This document shows positions 19,188 to 30,227 of a stretch of DNA of 61,603 nucleotides, piece after piece (position 1 is the first letter of the stretch; the number at the start of each line of letters is the position of its first letter). Location of the stretch: positions 1-61,603 of the forward strand of contig CAZUVM010000132.1 of the NCBI GenBank assembly GCA_964623885.1, given 5' to 3'. The notes beneath the pieces were generated by a model. It saw only the letters and a list, made by a program, of their open reading frames with translations, was not told the origin of the DNA and searched no databases. The translations under genes were made by a program, and so were the position numbers. The DNA comes from CAZUVM01 sp964623885 (GTDB lineage Bacteria > Verrucomicrobiota > Verrucomicrobiia > Limisphaerales > UBA8199).

Positions 19188-19730
19188 TTGCCACGCTCCT
19201 CACCTTCGCAACTCGTGAATGCAATCAGGGTATGCACGGGCGCCGACCTGCCGGTTATTTATGAAATCATCAATGAATCTGCGGCCGCGTACAAAGGCGT
19301 GATTCCCGCGGACCGTTGGCACGAGCCCTACATGCCAATGTCGGAGCTGGAATCGGAGATAGCCAAAGGCGTGCGCTTCTACGGCTGGGGATCGGACCAG
19401 GGACTAATAGTGGGGGTGATGGGAATCCAAGACGTCAAAGACGTAACTCTGATTCGGCATGCGTACGTTCGACCCGAGTGCAGACGACACGGCGTCGGGC
19501 GCGCGTTGCTTGAGTATATGACTCAGCTTACGGCGCGACCGATCCTGATTGGCACCTGGCGGGCTGCCGATTGGGCGGTTCGGTTTTATCAACAAAACGG
19601 GTTTGCCCTCGTCGAGGAAGCGGAAAAGAATCGGCTTCTACGCACTTACTGGACCATTCCCGACCGTCAGATTGAAACGTCGGTTGTATTAAAGAAGAGT
19701 GCGAACTGGCGCGGTCAATCGCGGCTATGA
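19188..19730 (+). CDS. GNAT family N-acetyltransferase
   Basis: A protein of up to 180 residues with the GNAT acetyl-CoA site: beta-4 HAYVRPECRRHGVGRALLEYM carries the R-x-x-G-x-G/A pyrophosphate loop, and the C-terminal AVRFYQQNGFALVEE is the usual last helix and strand. GNATs acetylate amines on small molecules or proteins; the substrate is not predictable. The long frame starts at TTG 19188; GTG 19215 (MNAIRVCTGADL) is an equally good or better start, since GNATs normally begin just before the first strand. Its 3' end overlaps the convergent zinc-ribbon gene by 16 bp. Confidence 0.85.
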   Translation: MPRSSPSQLVNAIRVCTGADLPVIYEIINESAAAYKGVIPADRWHEPYMPMSELESEIAKGVRFYGWGSDQGLIVGVMGIQDVKDVTLIRHAYVRPECRRHGVGRALLEYMTQLTARPILIGTWRAADWAVRFYQQNGFALVEEAEKNRLLRTYWTIPDRQIETSVVLKKSANWRGQSRL

Positions 19731-20059
19731 ACCCCCAGCAATCTCAATACCACTGATTTCCAGTGTGTGGTTGCGGTGCGGGTGGACAAAGCTTCAGTTC
19801 TGAACGCGCCTCTCGCCGGAGGTTTAATGCATCCATCGCAGAGGAAGAAGTGGCCATCGAAGTGGATTTCACGAGTAGGTACAAACCGGCCACAGCTATC
19901 ACAACGCTCAGCTGCTTGTGAAGTACCGCCGTGAACCAGGGGGTGCTCCGGCAGATGCAGGTCTACACCCACCAGGGGCTTGACTCCGAAGCAGCGTGCG
20001 GTCATAACCGCAGCACTCCGCGTCGTGCCGCACCTCAGAAAGAGCATACACGGTGCCAT
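19715..20059 (-). CDS. Small zinc-ribbon-like protein
   Basis: An open frame of 114 residues with two CxxC knuckles, CDSCGRFVPT and LCDGC, separated by a short beta hairpin (REIHFDGHFF), a standard zinc-ribbon layout. The N-terminal part (CFGVKPLVGVDLHLPEHPLVH) is unfamiliar. ATG 20005 would give a 96-residue protein. No function can be assigned. It overlaps the end of the GNAT gene tail to tail. The clean knuckle pair is the main reason to call it real. Confidence 0.45.
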   Translation of the reverse strand: MAPCMLFLRCGTTRSAAVMTARCFGVKPLVGVDLHLPEHPLVHGGTSQAAERCDSCGRFVPTREIHFDGHFFLCDGCIKPPARGAFRTEALSTRTATTHWKSVVLRLLGVHSRD

Positions 20060-20235
20060 TCTTTCTCCTGCGCTTGGGGCTCCCAGGCGGCATTAGGTGC
20101 TGATTTGCTCGTACTTATGTTTTTTGGCCATTAAATCCTCGTTCTCAAGAACATTCCCCGTTTTGCTCCCGCCAAAAAACGGCTCGCCTTATACAAATCA
20201 GTCTGGTTAAGGTGTCTCTTTAGTATTCTCGCACT

Positions 20236-23200
20236 ATGACCAAAACTAAAGCAGCGGAACGCAGCAACCAGGGCAGCCAGGGCGCGGCCAAACCACCGGC
20301 AGGACCGGTGGTGACGCCGCCGGTGCGCGTAGCGCCGTTGTTTAGGGGCATCGATTGGCTCGCTCTGGTCCTTACATTCGCCGTCGTTTGGATCGTTTAT
20401 TATTTCACCCTCGCACCGGAACTGACATTGGAAGACTCGGGCGAGTTGGTCACGGGCTCTTTGTATGCCGGCATACCGCATCCGCCCGGTTACCCAGTCT
20501 GGACGATTTATAGCTGGCTATGGACGGCGCTGGTGCCATGGGGAAACATGGCGTGGCGCGTAGCCCTGGGGGAAGCCACGCTTGGCGCGCTGGCGGCCGG
20601 GTTGATCAGCCTGCTGGTATCGCGTGGCAGCAGCCTCTTCATGGAAGGCATCGAAGAGCTCAAAACCATGACCGGCCAGTGGGAGAGCGCCATTTGCCTG
20701 GTATCGGGCTTGGTGGCCGGGCTGTTGATGGGTCTGGACGGCTTCATGTGGAAGGAATCGGTAGCGGTGAACCGTATTGCCGTTACCAGCGTGCCCTGGT
20801 TTCTGATCGTATTGACGTGTTTGTTGCGCTGGCTCTATGCGCCGCACCAGTACCGATTTCTTTATTGGGCACTGTTCGTGTTTGGGGTTTGTTTCACTAC
20901 GCACCAAAGTCTCATCGTTGCGGCCCTGGGCATCGAAGTCACGATTGCGGCCGGCAATCCCCGCGTCGGCCGCGATGTGTTTCTGGGCAACTTCGTGATC
21001 TACATGCTGGTGAACTTTTACTGGATGGTCACCGGCCAATACGTGTTCGCCATCCTCGCCAAACAAGGGGTTCAGGTAATCTTTCACCTGGTGGGCATCG
21101 GTTCGCTCGTGGCCAGTATCGTGCTGGGGATCAAAGGCAAAACCAAAGGAATCGAAACCGGCCGCAACCTGGTTTTATTCGCGGCGATTGCGTGCGTTGA
21201 ATTCGCGTTTCTGGGTAAAGGGCAGGGGGGCCTCTCACCTCTATTCGGACTACTGGCTATCGGTGGGTTCATTTGGTTCGGTTACCTCGTTCGCAGGACC
21301 TGGTCTTATAGCCGCGAATGGTTGGTGGTTGTCATCCTCGGGTTGCTCTGGATCCTGGGTGCTTCCTTTTATCTTTATATGGCGGTATCGGGCATGACCA
21401 ATCCGCCCATGCAATGGGGTTATCCACGGACCGTCGAGGGTTTCTTCCACGCACTGAGCCGCGGCCAATATGAGCAACCAAACCCCACCAACCTAATGAC
21501 AGAGCCGTTCCGGTTCGTGGGCCAGGTATGGATGCTTATCCAAGGTGCAGCCGACGAGTATAGCTGGGTCTTTTTGTTTGTGGCGCTGGTGCCGTTTCTG
21601 TTCCTGTTCCGGATGCAAAAACGCGAGCGGGCCTGGCTTATCGGTCTGACCGCAATGTACTTTATGCTGGGGGTTTTCTTAATGATTCTCTTCAACCCTA
21701 CTCCGGAGCGCGCCTCAGCCGATCTGGTCAAAGTGTTTTTCTGTAATTCACACGCAATCGTGGCGATGCTGATTGGATATGGCCTTGCGCTGACCGCCGC
21801 GTTCATGGCCACACATTATGAACACTTTCGGATCTGGGGTCTCATCGGTGGCGCTGTGGCCGTCGTACTGGGACTCATCTGCTTGTTCCTCGCGACCGAC
21901 GCTACCTATTTCGGCCCGGCTGGGGGAATGCCATTTGGCGAATGGCCGCACTGGATCGCGACTGCTTTTGCGAAGAACCGGACCGGCCTGCCCGTCTTCG
22001 GCAATATCGTGCTGGTCTTTGTTCCGCTTGCGTTTTTCTGCGCTCTGCTGGCCTACCGCGAGCGCGGGCCGCTGTTCATTACTTTGGGCCTGTTCCTCAC
22101 CATGCCGCTTTACTCGGCGCTCGCTCACTATTACGCCAGTAACCAGCGCAACCATTGGTTCGGCTACTGGTTTGGCCATGATATGTTCACACCGCCGTTC
22201 AAAGGCTCCGACGGCAAACCCATCTACCCCGAGATGACCAAGGACGCTATCCTCTACGGTGGCACTGATCCCGGCCGCTTTTGCCCCACCTACATGATCT
22301 TTTGCGAGAGTTTCACTCCGCATAACTGCCAGCCGCTCGAAGATCAAAAATTCGATCGCCGCGATGTCTATATCATCACCCAAAACGCTCTGGCCGATGG
22401 CACGTATCTCGATTACATCCGCGCCCATTACAACCGCAGCAAGCAGATCGACCCGCCCTTTTTCCAAGATTTCCCACTTGTCCGCTCTTCTCGCGAAAAA
22501 GAGTTGAATTATGAGACCAACCTCCTGGCCCGTGCCGTATCGCCGCTGGACACGTTGTTCGAAGGCATTGGTGAGAAGGTCGAAAAGAGGCGGCGCACCT
22601 ATACCTCCTGGTTTACAGACAAGGATTTTGTCGATCTGCCGGGCTTCGTCGCGCGGCTGAGTCCCGCTGCCGGCAACCAGGATCCGGTTTCGAAGTTTCT
22701 CTATGACAATCTCAGCGCCGAGACGCGCCAGTTAATCGCCAACAAAGGCAATGACACGGCGCTGCGCCAGGCCCTGGCCAAAGATCTCAACCTCGTGCTC
22801 GACCGCGAACTCGAGGCCAAAAAGGCGATCACGCTCAAACAACAGGAGAAATCGGGAGTCGATCAGAAGCTGCTCGAGGGCAGCAGTTCGGACAGCTTGA
22901 AGCAAAAGCAGGCCCAGCTCGCCAAAGAAATCGCCGATCTGGCCAAGGTGCCGAGCCTTTACGATTCCAATCGATTCGCCCAAGTGCAGATCTCGGAGTA
23001 TCTGCAGGATTTCATCAAACAGGATCCTCAGAGTCACACGCGGGTGCGTCTCAACCGGCTGCTGCTCGAAGCGACGTATCCTAAAGAAATCGCCAAAAGC
23101 CTCGGCGGCGTTTACCCCGACCGCGAAATGTACATCGCAACGCCCGAAGACTCGCAAAAGTGTTTCAACGAGTATCTCGCCGATGCCCAGCGCCGGCTGC

Positions 23201-24456
23201 AGCATGACATGCAGTTCCCCAATGAGCCCAAACAGATCCGCATGGGCGAGGACGTTAAGGTGGTCGACAACCGCGTTACCGTGGCAGGGCAGGTGGCCGT
23301 CATGGCCATCAACGGCCTGCTCACCAAGGTCATGTTCGATCACAACCCGAAGAACGAATTCTTCGTCGAGGAAAGTTTCCCGCTTGATTGGATGTACCCG
23401 CACCTGACGCCGTACGGCGTGATCATGAAGATCAATCGCGAGCAACTCCCGAGCTTGAGCGATGACGTCTTGAAACGCGACCACGCTTTTTGGAAGCAAT
23501 ATTCGAAACGACTGATCGGCGACTGGATCGATTATGATACCTCGATAAAGGAGATCGCTGACTGGATTGAAAAAACCTATCTGCGCCATGATTTCACCGG
23601 CTTCACCGGCGATCGCAAATTCGTCCGCGATGACGATGGCCAGAAAGCGTTCTCGAAGCTGCGCAGCTCTATCGGGGGCATTTATGCCTGGCGCCTCCAG
23701 GAAGCTCCGCCGCAGTTCCGGCCCAAAAACGAGGCCGAGTATCAGGCCATCCTCAGAGAAGCCGAGTTCACCTTCCGCCAGGCGTTCGCGTTCTGCCCCT
23801 ACAGTCCGGAAGCCGTGTTCCGCTACGTCAACCTGCTCACGCGACTGCCGAACCGGATCGACGATGCCCTCCTGATTGCGGAAACCTGCTTGAAACTGGA
23901 TCCCTATAACGGCCAGGTCATTGGCCTGGTCGCCAACCTGCACGCCTTCAAAGCGCAGCAACAAGCCGGCGCCGTGCCGCCGCAGGCAAACGATCTTCAA
24001 CTTCTTCAGGAGCAGGTCCGGAGCAACCCTACGAATTTCCAACTTCGTATCGAGTTAGCGCGACTTTATCTCCAGATGCAGCAAACCAATACGGCGGGCC
24101 AAACTCTCGACCCAATCATGACCGCCACTGCTAATCTCACTGCCGCCGATCTCATCCGTGCGGCTCAGCTCTACGGGGCCATGGGTAATTGGTCCAACCT
24201 CGAAGCCATGCTCGAGAAGCTCGTCAAGGTTTCCCCCGAAAGCCCCGAGGCCTGGTACGACCTCGCCGGCTTCAAAGCCAATCTGAGCAAGAGCAATGAA
24301 GCCCTCTCAGCATTGACCCGCGCCCTTGATCTCAACACCAAGCGTCTCCAAACCAATCCGAAAGCGCCCGACCTGCTCAATGTTGCCCGCACCGACCCTC
24401 GCTTTAATGGTCTGCGTCAGGCACCTGAGTTCCAAAAACTGGTTCCGGCTAAGTAG
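20236..24456 (+). CDS. DUF2723 protein, very large, with C-terminal TPRs
   Basis: A 1406-residue membrane protein with the full DUF2723 signature: an acidic first loop EDSGEL (66-71) followed by AGIPHPPGYPVWT (from 78), then about 12-14 membrane helices to ~residue 640. DUF2723 belongs to the GT-C superfamily and its acidic pair is the expected catalytic or metal site. Residues ~650-1150 form a soluble domain with coiled-coil segments (KKAITLKQQEKSG), and ~1180-1400 are TPR-like (FCPYSPEAVFRYVNLL, WYDLAGFKANLSKSNEALSAL). It likely transfers sugar from a polyprenyl carrier to exported substrates. It has its own 176-bp upstream region and no operon partner. Confidence 0.85.
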   Translation: MTKTKAAERSNQGSQGAAKPPAGPVVTPPVRVAPLFRGIDWLALVLTFAVVWIVYYFTLAPELTLEDSGELVTGSLYAGIPHPPGYPVWTIYSWLWTALVPWGNMAWRVALGEATLGALAAGLISLLVSRGSSLFMEGIEELKTMTGQWESAICLVSGLVAGLLMGLDGFMWKESVAVNRIAVTSVPWFLIVLTCLLRWLYAPHQYRFLYWALFVFGVCFTTHQSLIVAALGIEVTIAAGNPRVGRDVFLGNFVIYMLVNFYWMVTGQYVFAILAKQGVQVIFHLVGIGSLVASIVLGIKGKTKGIETGRNLVLFAAIACVEFAFLGKGQGGLSPLFGLLAIGGFIWFGYLVRRTWSYSREWLVVVILGLLWILGASFYLYMAVSGMTNPPMQWGYPRTVEGFFHALSRGQYEQPNPTNLMTEPFRFVGQVWMLIQGAADEYSWVFLFVALVPFLFLFRMQKRERAWLIGLTAMYFMLGVFLMILFNPTPERASADLVKVFFCNSHAIVAMLIGYGLALTAAFMATHYEHFRIWGLIGGAVAVVLGLICLFLATDATYFGPAGGMPFGEWPHWIATAFAKNRTGLPVFGNIVLVFVPLAFFCALLAYRERGPLFITLGLFLTMPLYSALAHYYASNQRNHWFGYWFGHDMFTPPFKGSDGKPIYPEMTKDAILYGGTDPGRFCPTYMIFCESFTPHNCQPLEDQKFDRRDVYIITQNALADGTYLDYIRAHYNRSKQIDPPFFQDFPLVRSSREKELNYETNLLARAVSPLDTLFEGIGEKVEKRRRTYTSWFTDKDFVDLPGFVARLSPAAGNQDPVSKFLYDNLSAETRQLIANKGNDTALRQALAKDLNLVLDRELEAKKAITLKQQEKSGVDQKLLEGSSSDSLKQKQAQLAKEIADLAKVPSLYDSNRFAQVQISEYLQDFIKQDPQSHTRVRLNRLLLEATYPKEIAKSLGGVYPDREMYIATPEDSQKCFNEYLADAQRRLQHDMQFPNEPKQIRMGEDVKVVDNRVTVAGQVAVMAINGLLTKVMFDHNPKNEFFVEESFPLDWMYPHLTPYGVIMKINREQLPSLSDDVLKRDHAFWKQYSKRLIGDWIDYDTSIKEIADWIEKTYLRHDFTGFTGDRKFVRDDDGQKAFSKLRSSIGGIYAWRLQEAPPQFRPKNEAEYQAILREAEFTFRQAFAFCPYSPEAVFRYVNLLTRLPNRIDDALLIAETCLKLDPYNGQVIGLVANLHAFKAQQQAGAVPPQANDLQLLQEQVRSNPTNFQLRIELARLYLQMQQTNTAGQTLDPIMTATANLTAADLIRAAQLYGAMGNWSNLEAMLEKLVKVSPESPEAWYDLAGFKANLSKSNEALSALTRALDLNTKRLQTNPKAPDLLNVARTDPRFNGLRQAPEFQKLVPAK

Positions 24457-24945
24457 CGGAGCGCGAGCCACCCGGGCCCGCAGCATAAGTTTGCGCCGGA
24501 TAAGCGACGCTCAGGAGCTCGAGCGCCGGTTGCCCAGGCAGCAGCCACGAACTTGTCCGGACCGCGCGACGTCCCGGCGCGCCGCAGCGGCAATACAACG
24601 AGGCTTAAGCCGTGACGATTCAATTGAAAGGGACCGCGCCCGCCTCGGGCGCATCAGTTGGCGCCCTCGCCAATCGCATTCCCGATTGGTCATTTCTACT
24701 AACTATTTGGTGAGTGTGGGCCTATACGGACCAACCGGCGAGGGCGCCGGTTGGCAGCGCCCGAGGCGGGCGCGCTCCCCGAAGACAAACTGCATCGTTA
24801 CGGTTAAGCGCTGGTCAGGGGCCTTCGCCCTTCTTACTTCGTCCTTCACACTGCGGTCTTGGACTTCGCTCTTGACACCATCGACGTGACGTTGGAACAG
24901 TTTAGTTAGATAACAATTTTCAAACCTTCAACCTTTCTCAAAGCC
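24457..24945. other. 489-bp intergenic region with repeats
   Basis: No convincing gene. It begins with GC-rich repeat-like sequence (a CGTCCCGG...CCGCAGCGG stretch near 24570 has a weak echo near 44957), then holds the inverted-repeat element at 24633-24775 and a CTTCG-rich half-copy of the GAAGT repeat family near 24820-24880. A promoter for the GH4 gene presumably lies in the last ~60 bases, but no clear -35/-10 pair stands out. Confidence 0.6.
24633..24775. repeat. Nested inverted-repeat element (GCGCCCG family)
   Basis: The arms 24633-24674 and 24733-24775 are imperfect complements. Each contains a quasi-palindrome (GCGCCCGCCTCGGGCGC in the left arm) and a GGCGCCCTCGCC or GGCGAGGGCGCC block. 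About 58 bp of AT-richer sequence separates them. The nested-hairpin architecture is like the other elements here, but the sequence is unrelated. Confidence 0.65.
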
Positions 24946-26364
24946 ATGGCCAAAATCGCGATGATCGGTGCGGGCAGCCTCGTCTTCTGCAAAACTTTAA
25001 TGGCGGATTTTCTCGCCACACCCGCTCTGCGCGGCAGCGAATATCGTTTGATGGCGCTCACCCGCACGCGCCTGGACAAAATGCACGCCTTCGTCCAGCG
25101 CATGATCCGCGACAACGACCTCGACGCGAGCGTCACGGCCACCACGAATCGTCGCGAAGCGCTCAAGGATGCTGACTATGTCGTTGTTATGCTGCAGGCC
25201 GGAGGTGTCGAGGAGTTCCGCCAGGATTACGAGATCCCGCTCAAATACGGCGTCGATCAATGCATCGCCGACACGATGAACCCGGGCGGCATTTTCCGCG
25301 CGCTGCGCCACATCCCGGCGCTGCTCGAAATCGCGCGCGACATGCAGGAACTTTGCCCCAAGGCCATTCTCTTCAATTACGCCAACCCGATGGCGATGTG
25401 TTGCTGGGCCCTCGGTCGTGTCCCCGGCCTGCAATTCGTGGGCCTCTGCCATGGAGTTCAGACGACTATGGATTTGATCGCCAGCTATACCGGCAAGCCC
25501 AAAGAAGAAATCGATTTCCTTGCCGCCGGCATCAATCACATGGCCTGGTTCCTCCAGCTCGAACACCGCGGCCGCGACCTGTATCCCGCGCTCAAGGCGA
25601 ATTTCGAAAAGCCCGGGTTCTATGTGAACGAAAAGGTTCGCGGCGAAGTCCTCCGGCATTTCGGTTATTTCATGACCGAGAGCACGGGTCACCTTTCGGA
25701 GTATTTGCCGTATTTCCGCAAGAACCAAAAGGCGCTCGATCTCTATTGCGATGAACCTTCATTCGGAGGTGAAACCGGAGCGTATTACAAGTACTGCGCC
25801 ATGCTGGCCGACAAATTCGCCAAAACCGATCCGCTCTCGATCGAGTCGACCTTGCTCGGACCGCGTAGCGCCGAGTATTGCTCGCATATCATCGAAGCCA
25901 AAGAAACCGGCGAGGTCTTTCGGCTCAACGGCAATGTCCGTAACGACGGTTACATCACCAATCTCCCGAACGGCTGCTGCGTCGAAGTGCCCATCTTTGT
26001 CGACCGGCTGGGGCTGCACCCGACTGTTGTGGGCAACCTCCCGCCGCAATGTGCCGCGCTCAACATGACCAATATCCTCGTCCAGGGACTCACCGTCGAA
26101 GCCAGCTTCACCGGGGATCCTGAGATGGTTATGCAAGCCGTTGCATTGGATCCGCTGACCTCGGCTGTGCTGACGCTAAAGGAAATCCGCGACATGACCG
26201 CCGAGATGCTCGAGGCGGAACGGAAATACCTGCCGCAATTCGCCGGCAAAAAATTGCGTCCGGTGCCCACGATCAGCATCCCGCCGCAAGTCACACGTCA
26301 GGACGTCCCCTTGGATCCGGCCCTTGCCATCGCCCATCGCTTCGGCGTGCTGGCGAAAGCATAA
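24946..26364 (+). CDS. Glycoside hydrolase family 4 (alpha-galactosidase/alpha-glucosidase type)
   Basis: A 472-residue NAD-dependent glycosidase. The N-terminal Rossmann fold opens MAKIAMIGAGSLVF. The family metal ligands are C168 in GLCHG and H198 in INHM, and MNPGGIF (111-117) is the substrate and cofactor loop seen in MelA/AglA-like members. GH4 enzymes oxidise C3 of the sugar, eliminate and re-reduce, needing NAD and Mn(II). The protein lacks a signal peptide, so it acts in the cytoplasm on imported oligosaccharides. Alpha-galactoside versus alpha-glucoside preference cannot be decided by eye. It is a single gene between repeat-filled regions. Confidence 0.9.
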   Translation: MAKIAMIGAGSLVFCKTLMADFLATPALRGSEYRLMALTRTRLDKMHAFVQRMIRDNDLDASVTATTNRREALKDADYVVVMLQAGGVEEFRQDYEIPLKYGVDQCIADTMNPGGIFRALRHIPALLEIARDMQELCPKAILFNYANPMAMCCWALGRVPGLQFVGLCHGVQTTMDLIASYTGKPKEEIDFLAAGINHMAWFLQLEHRGRDLYPALKANFEKPGFYVNEKVRGEVLRHFGYFMTESTGHLSEYLPYFRKNQKALDLYCDEPSFGGETGAYYKYCAMLADKFAKTDPLSIESTLLGPRSAEYCSHIIEAKETGEVFRLNGNVRNDGYITNLPNGCCVEVPIFVDRLGLHPTVVGNLPPQCAALNMTNILVQGLTVEASFTGDPEMVMQAVALDPLTSAVLTLKEIRDMTAEMLEAERKYLPQFAGKKLRPVPTISIPPQVTRQDVPLDPALAIAHRFGVLAKA

Positions 26365-26458
26365 GCCAGGGGCGCAGGTCCGGATTCTCTCGTTGCGGCG
26401 GTCCAAGCGCAGGCGCTAGCCGGGTATCCGAGCCTTTGAGCTCCTGAGGAGGTCCCTT

Positions 26459-26596
26459 ATTGAGCATCGGGAATTGAGCATTTTTTATCTGTCATTGCGA
26501 ACTGGGCGCTTTCTATCTCGCGACAAATCCTGGCTGTGCTAGCGATTATTGGTTCTTCAATGGCAAATAAAAAATGCTCAATGCTCGATGCTCAAT
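26459..26596. repeat. 138-bp inverted-repeat element (ATTGAGCAT family)
   Basis: The 30-bp arms 26459-26488 and 26567-26596 are complementary at 27 of 30 positions (core ATTGAGCATTTTTTAT). Each arm contains repeated TTGAGCAT words. It occupies the 312-bp gap between the convergent GH4 and cation-efflux genes. No coding potential inside. Confidence 0.75.
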
Positions 26597-26676
26597 GAAT
26601 GAATGATGGGCAGGGCGAGTCTTCATAGGGCATCGACTACGGGCAAGTATCAAGACACTCCGCCCCAATCAGAAAT

Positions 26677-27588
26677 TTAACCGCCCCTCACCGGCGGTTC
26701 CTCCGTCGGCTCCGGGTGCACAGTCACGTCCGCTTCCGGCAGGATTTCTCTGACCGCTCGTTCGACTTCGTCCGTGAGCGCGTGCGCTGCGCGCAACGAC
26801 ATACTTCCGTCCAGCAATACATGCAAATCGACGAAGTAATGCGGTCCCGAATGCCGCACGCGCACGGCATGGCAATCGAACACACCTTCTATCGCCTCCA
26901 CTCGCGTCTTAATCCTCTCCGCTGCGCCGGCTGGTGAAGCGTCCAGTAGCCCTTCAACAGTTCGATAGCCAAGCCGGCCGCTCACCACGATAACGATTCC
27001 CGCAACCAACAAAGCTGCCACCGCATCCGCTTGCCTTAACGATCCCAGTGCCGGATACCAATCGGCAATCTTGACCCCCACCAAGCCGAGAATGACCACG
27101 GCCGAGCTCCATACGTCCGTACTGAAATGCAATGCGTCGGCTTCGAGCGCCTGGCTGCGATGCTTGGTTGCGACCCGATACAACATGCGCGAACGCGATA
27201 CATCGACAATGATCGAGACCGCCATTACCGCGAAGGTCCAGATGGACGCATCTACGTGCGTTTCACTTGAAAACAACCGCTTTATCGCCGTGACGATGAT
27301 CCAGCTGCATGTAGCCAGGAGCAACACGGTCTCCGCCATCGCTGAGAGGTTCTCTACCTTGCCATGGCCGTAAGCATGCCCGGGGTCGGGGGGACGGGCT
27401 GCGGCGCGGACCGCAAGCAGCGTGATCACGGCCGCCATGAAATCCAAACCGGAATGCGCGGCCTCGGCGAGGATGCCGAGGCTGCCGCTCAGCAGCCCAA
27501 CGACTATCTTCAGGCTGGTCAGAAAAATGGCCGCACCGACTGAGCTCAATGCGGCACTGTTCTTCTCATGCGTGCCGTGAAAGTGCAT
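26677..27588 (-). CDS. Cation diffusion facilitator (CDF) metal efflux protein
   Basis: A 303-residue inner-membrane antiporter with six helices and a C-terminal metal-sensing domain. Transport-site motifs are H45/D49 in AAHSGLDF (helix 2) and D151/H154/D158 in EADALHFSTD (helix 5). HAYGHGKVEN is the helix 3 signature. A His in helix 2 fits zinc-type members, but Co or Cd cannot be excluded. ATG 27588 (MHFHGTHEKN) is chosen because the longer open frame up to 27759 is made of a repeat element (27656-27762). It is transcribed away from thiC. Confidence 0.9.
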   Translation of the reverse strand: MHFHGTHEKNSAALSSVGAAIFLTSLKIVVGLLSGSLGILAEAAHSGLDFMAAVITLLAVRAAARPPDPGHAYGHGKVENLSAMAETVLLLATCSWIIVTAIKRLFSSETHVDASIWTFAVMAVSIIVDVSRSRMLYRVATKHRSQALEADALHFSTDVWSSAVVILGLVGVKIADWYPALGSLRQADAVAALLVAGIVIVVSGRLGYRTVEGLLDASPAGAAERIKTRVEAIEGVFDCHAVRVRHSGPHYFVDLHVLLDGSMSLRAAHALTDEVERAVREILPEADVTVHPEPTEEPPVRGG

Positions 27589-27655
27589 TGTTAGGGGCGG
27601 TGTTACCCGCAACCGAAGTTTGGCAGCCGCTCGAAAATGGCGCAAGCCCTGGGAG

Positions 27656-27762
27656 GAAGTCCGAAGGATGAAGGACGAAGTGCGAGGCCAATTGCCCGCG
27701 ATAGCAAGGAATCCAACTTCGGTTTTTGCACCTCGCACTTCGAACTTCAGCCTTCGCACTTC
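27656..27762. repeat. 107-bp inverted-repeat element (GAAGT family)
   Basis: The 32-bp arms 27656-27687 and 27731-27762 are complementary at about 28 of 32 positions (end words GAAGTGCGAGG and CCTCGCACTTC). The same vocabulary recurs as degenerate half-copies near 24820-24880, 42475-42535, 44285-44340 and 44885-44925, and as a pure 7-mer array inside thiC (28277-28310). Confidence 0.75.
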
Positions 27763-27807
27763 TCAACCTTGACCCCCCACCCCGCAAGAGGTAGCTTCTG
27801 CCCAGCA

Positions 27808-27920
27808 CAGGGGAGCCAACCGGTGAGCCCAATTGTGGGACGCGAAGGCTGAGAGTGCTCCGGGCGGTTTCGGAGCAGACCCGTTGAACCTGCACCAGGT
27901 AATGCTGGCGAAGGGACCCG
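27808..27920 (+). promoter_or_regulatory. TPP riboswitch (THI element)
   Basis: The conserved aptamer parts occur in order: GGGAGCC, GGCTGAGAG, a GCTCCG...CGGAGC hairpin, ACCCGTTGAACCTG, then CCAGG...AATGCTGGCGAAGGGA. This is the thiamine pyrophosphate aptamer. It sits 62 bases before the thiC ATG, so it would repress thiC when TPP is plentiful. I could not identify the expression platform with confidence. Confidence 0.92.
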
Positions 27921-27982
27921 AACCAGCCTACCCCGTGGGTATCGCTCCACTGGCATGCAGAGAACAAAACAAAACGTGGCTT

Positions 27983-29830
<1,848 letters not shown>

Positions 29831-29873
29831 TCTAGAATCTTAACCTTAATCTTAACCCGTGACGATTCAGTTC

Positions 29874-30030
29874 AACCACAGATGGACACGGATAAACACT
29901 GATAAAAAACCGAACTGGCGAACATCTTTCTAGAACGCGCGGCGATCACCCAATGGTGAGCTTCCACCTTCTCTTGCTGGACTCCGAATTCATTCAGTAA
30001 ATCCGTGTTCATCTGTGTCCATCTGTGGTT
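29874..30030. repeat. 157-bp inverted-repeat element (ACCACAGATGGACAC family)
   Basis: The arms 29874-29903 and 30001-30030 are complementary at about 26 of 30 positions (end word AACCACAGATGGACAC). Single or degenerate copies of the same word lie at 7919-7935, 50250-50278 and 52225-52257. It fills part of the 397-bp gap after thiC; nothing coding was seen in that gap. Confidence 0.75.
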
Positions 30031-30121
30031 TTCAACTGCATTGAGACGGCTTAATCGTAATCGACTCTGCGTTTCTCCGCGCACTTCGCGCCTCTGCGCT
30101 TAATGTCTCTGCTCCTCTGCG

Positions 30122-30172
30122 GTCGATTACGATTACGATTACGATTACGGTTACGATTACGGTTACGATTAA
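30122..30172. repeat. Hexanucleotide tandem array (GATTAC/GGTTAC)
   Basis: About eight consecutive 6-bp units, CGATTA with occasional CGGTTA. It is preceded at 30052-30065 by the complementary TAATCGTAATCGA, so the two could pair. It lies 56 bp before the DUF1080 start. One reading frame across it gives an (Asn-Arg)n run that is not a gene. Confidence 0.8.
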
Positions 30173-30227
30173 GAACCAAAGAACCCGCAGGCTTGCACCT
30201 CCACCATCCTCCTGCCATGCTTGCCCT

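Noticed and set aside
22732..24042. A 436-codon open frame on the minus strand
   Set aside because: It lies wholly inside the DUF2723 gene on the opposite strand. Its protein has no motif and looks like the shadow of a GC-rich codon pattern.
24609..24628. A CGTGACGATTCA word shared with 29859-29871
   Set aside because: The shared word is only about 12 bp and could be chance or flanking repeat debris, so it is not called as a site.
27833..27982. A 50-residue N-terminal extension of ThiC
   Set aside because: This stretch is the TPP riboswitch and leader. The family start matches ATG 27983.
30122..30172. Considered as a CRISPR remnant
   Set aside because: The units are 6 bp and contiguous with no spacers, and no cas genes are present.
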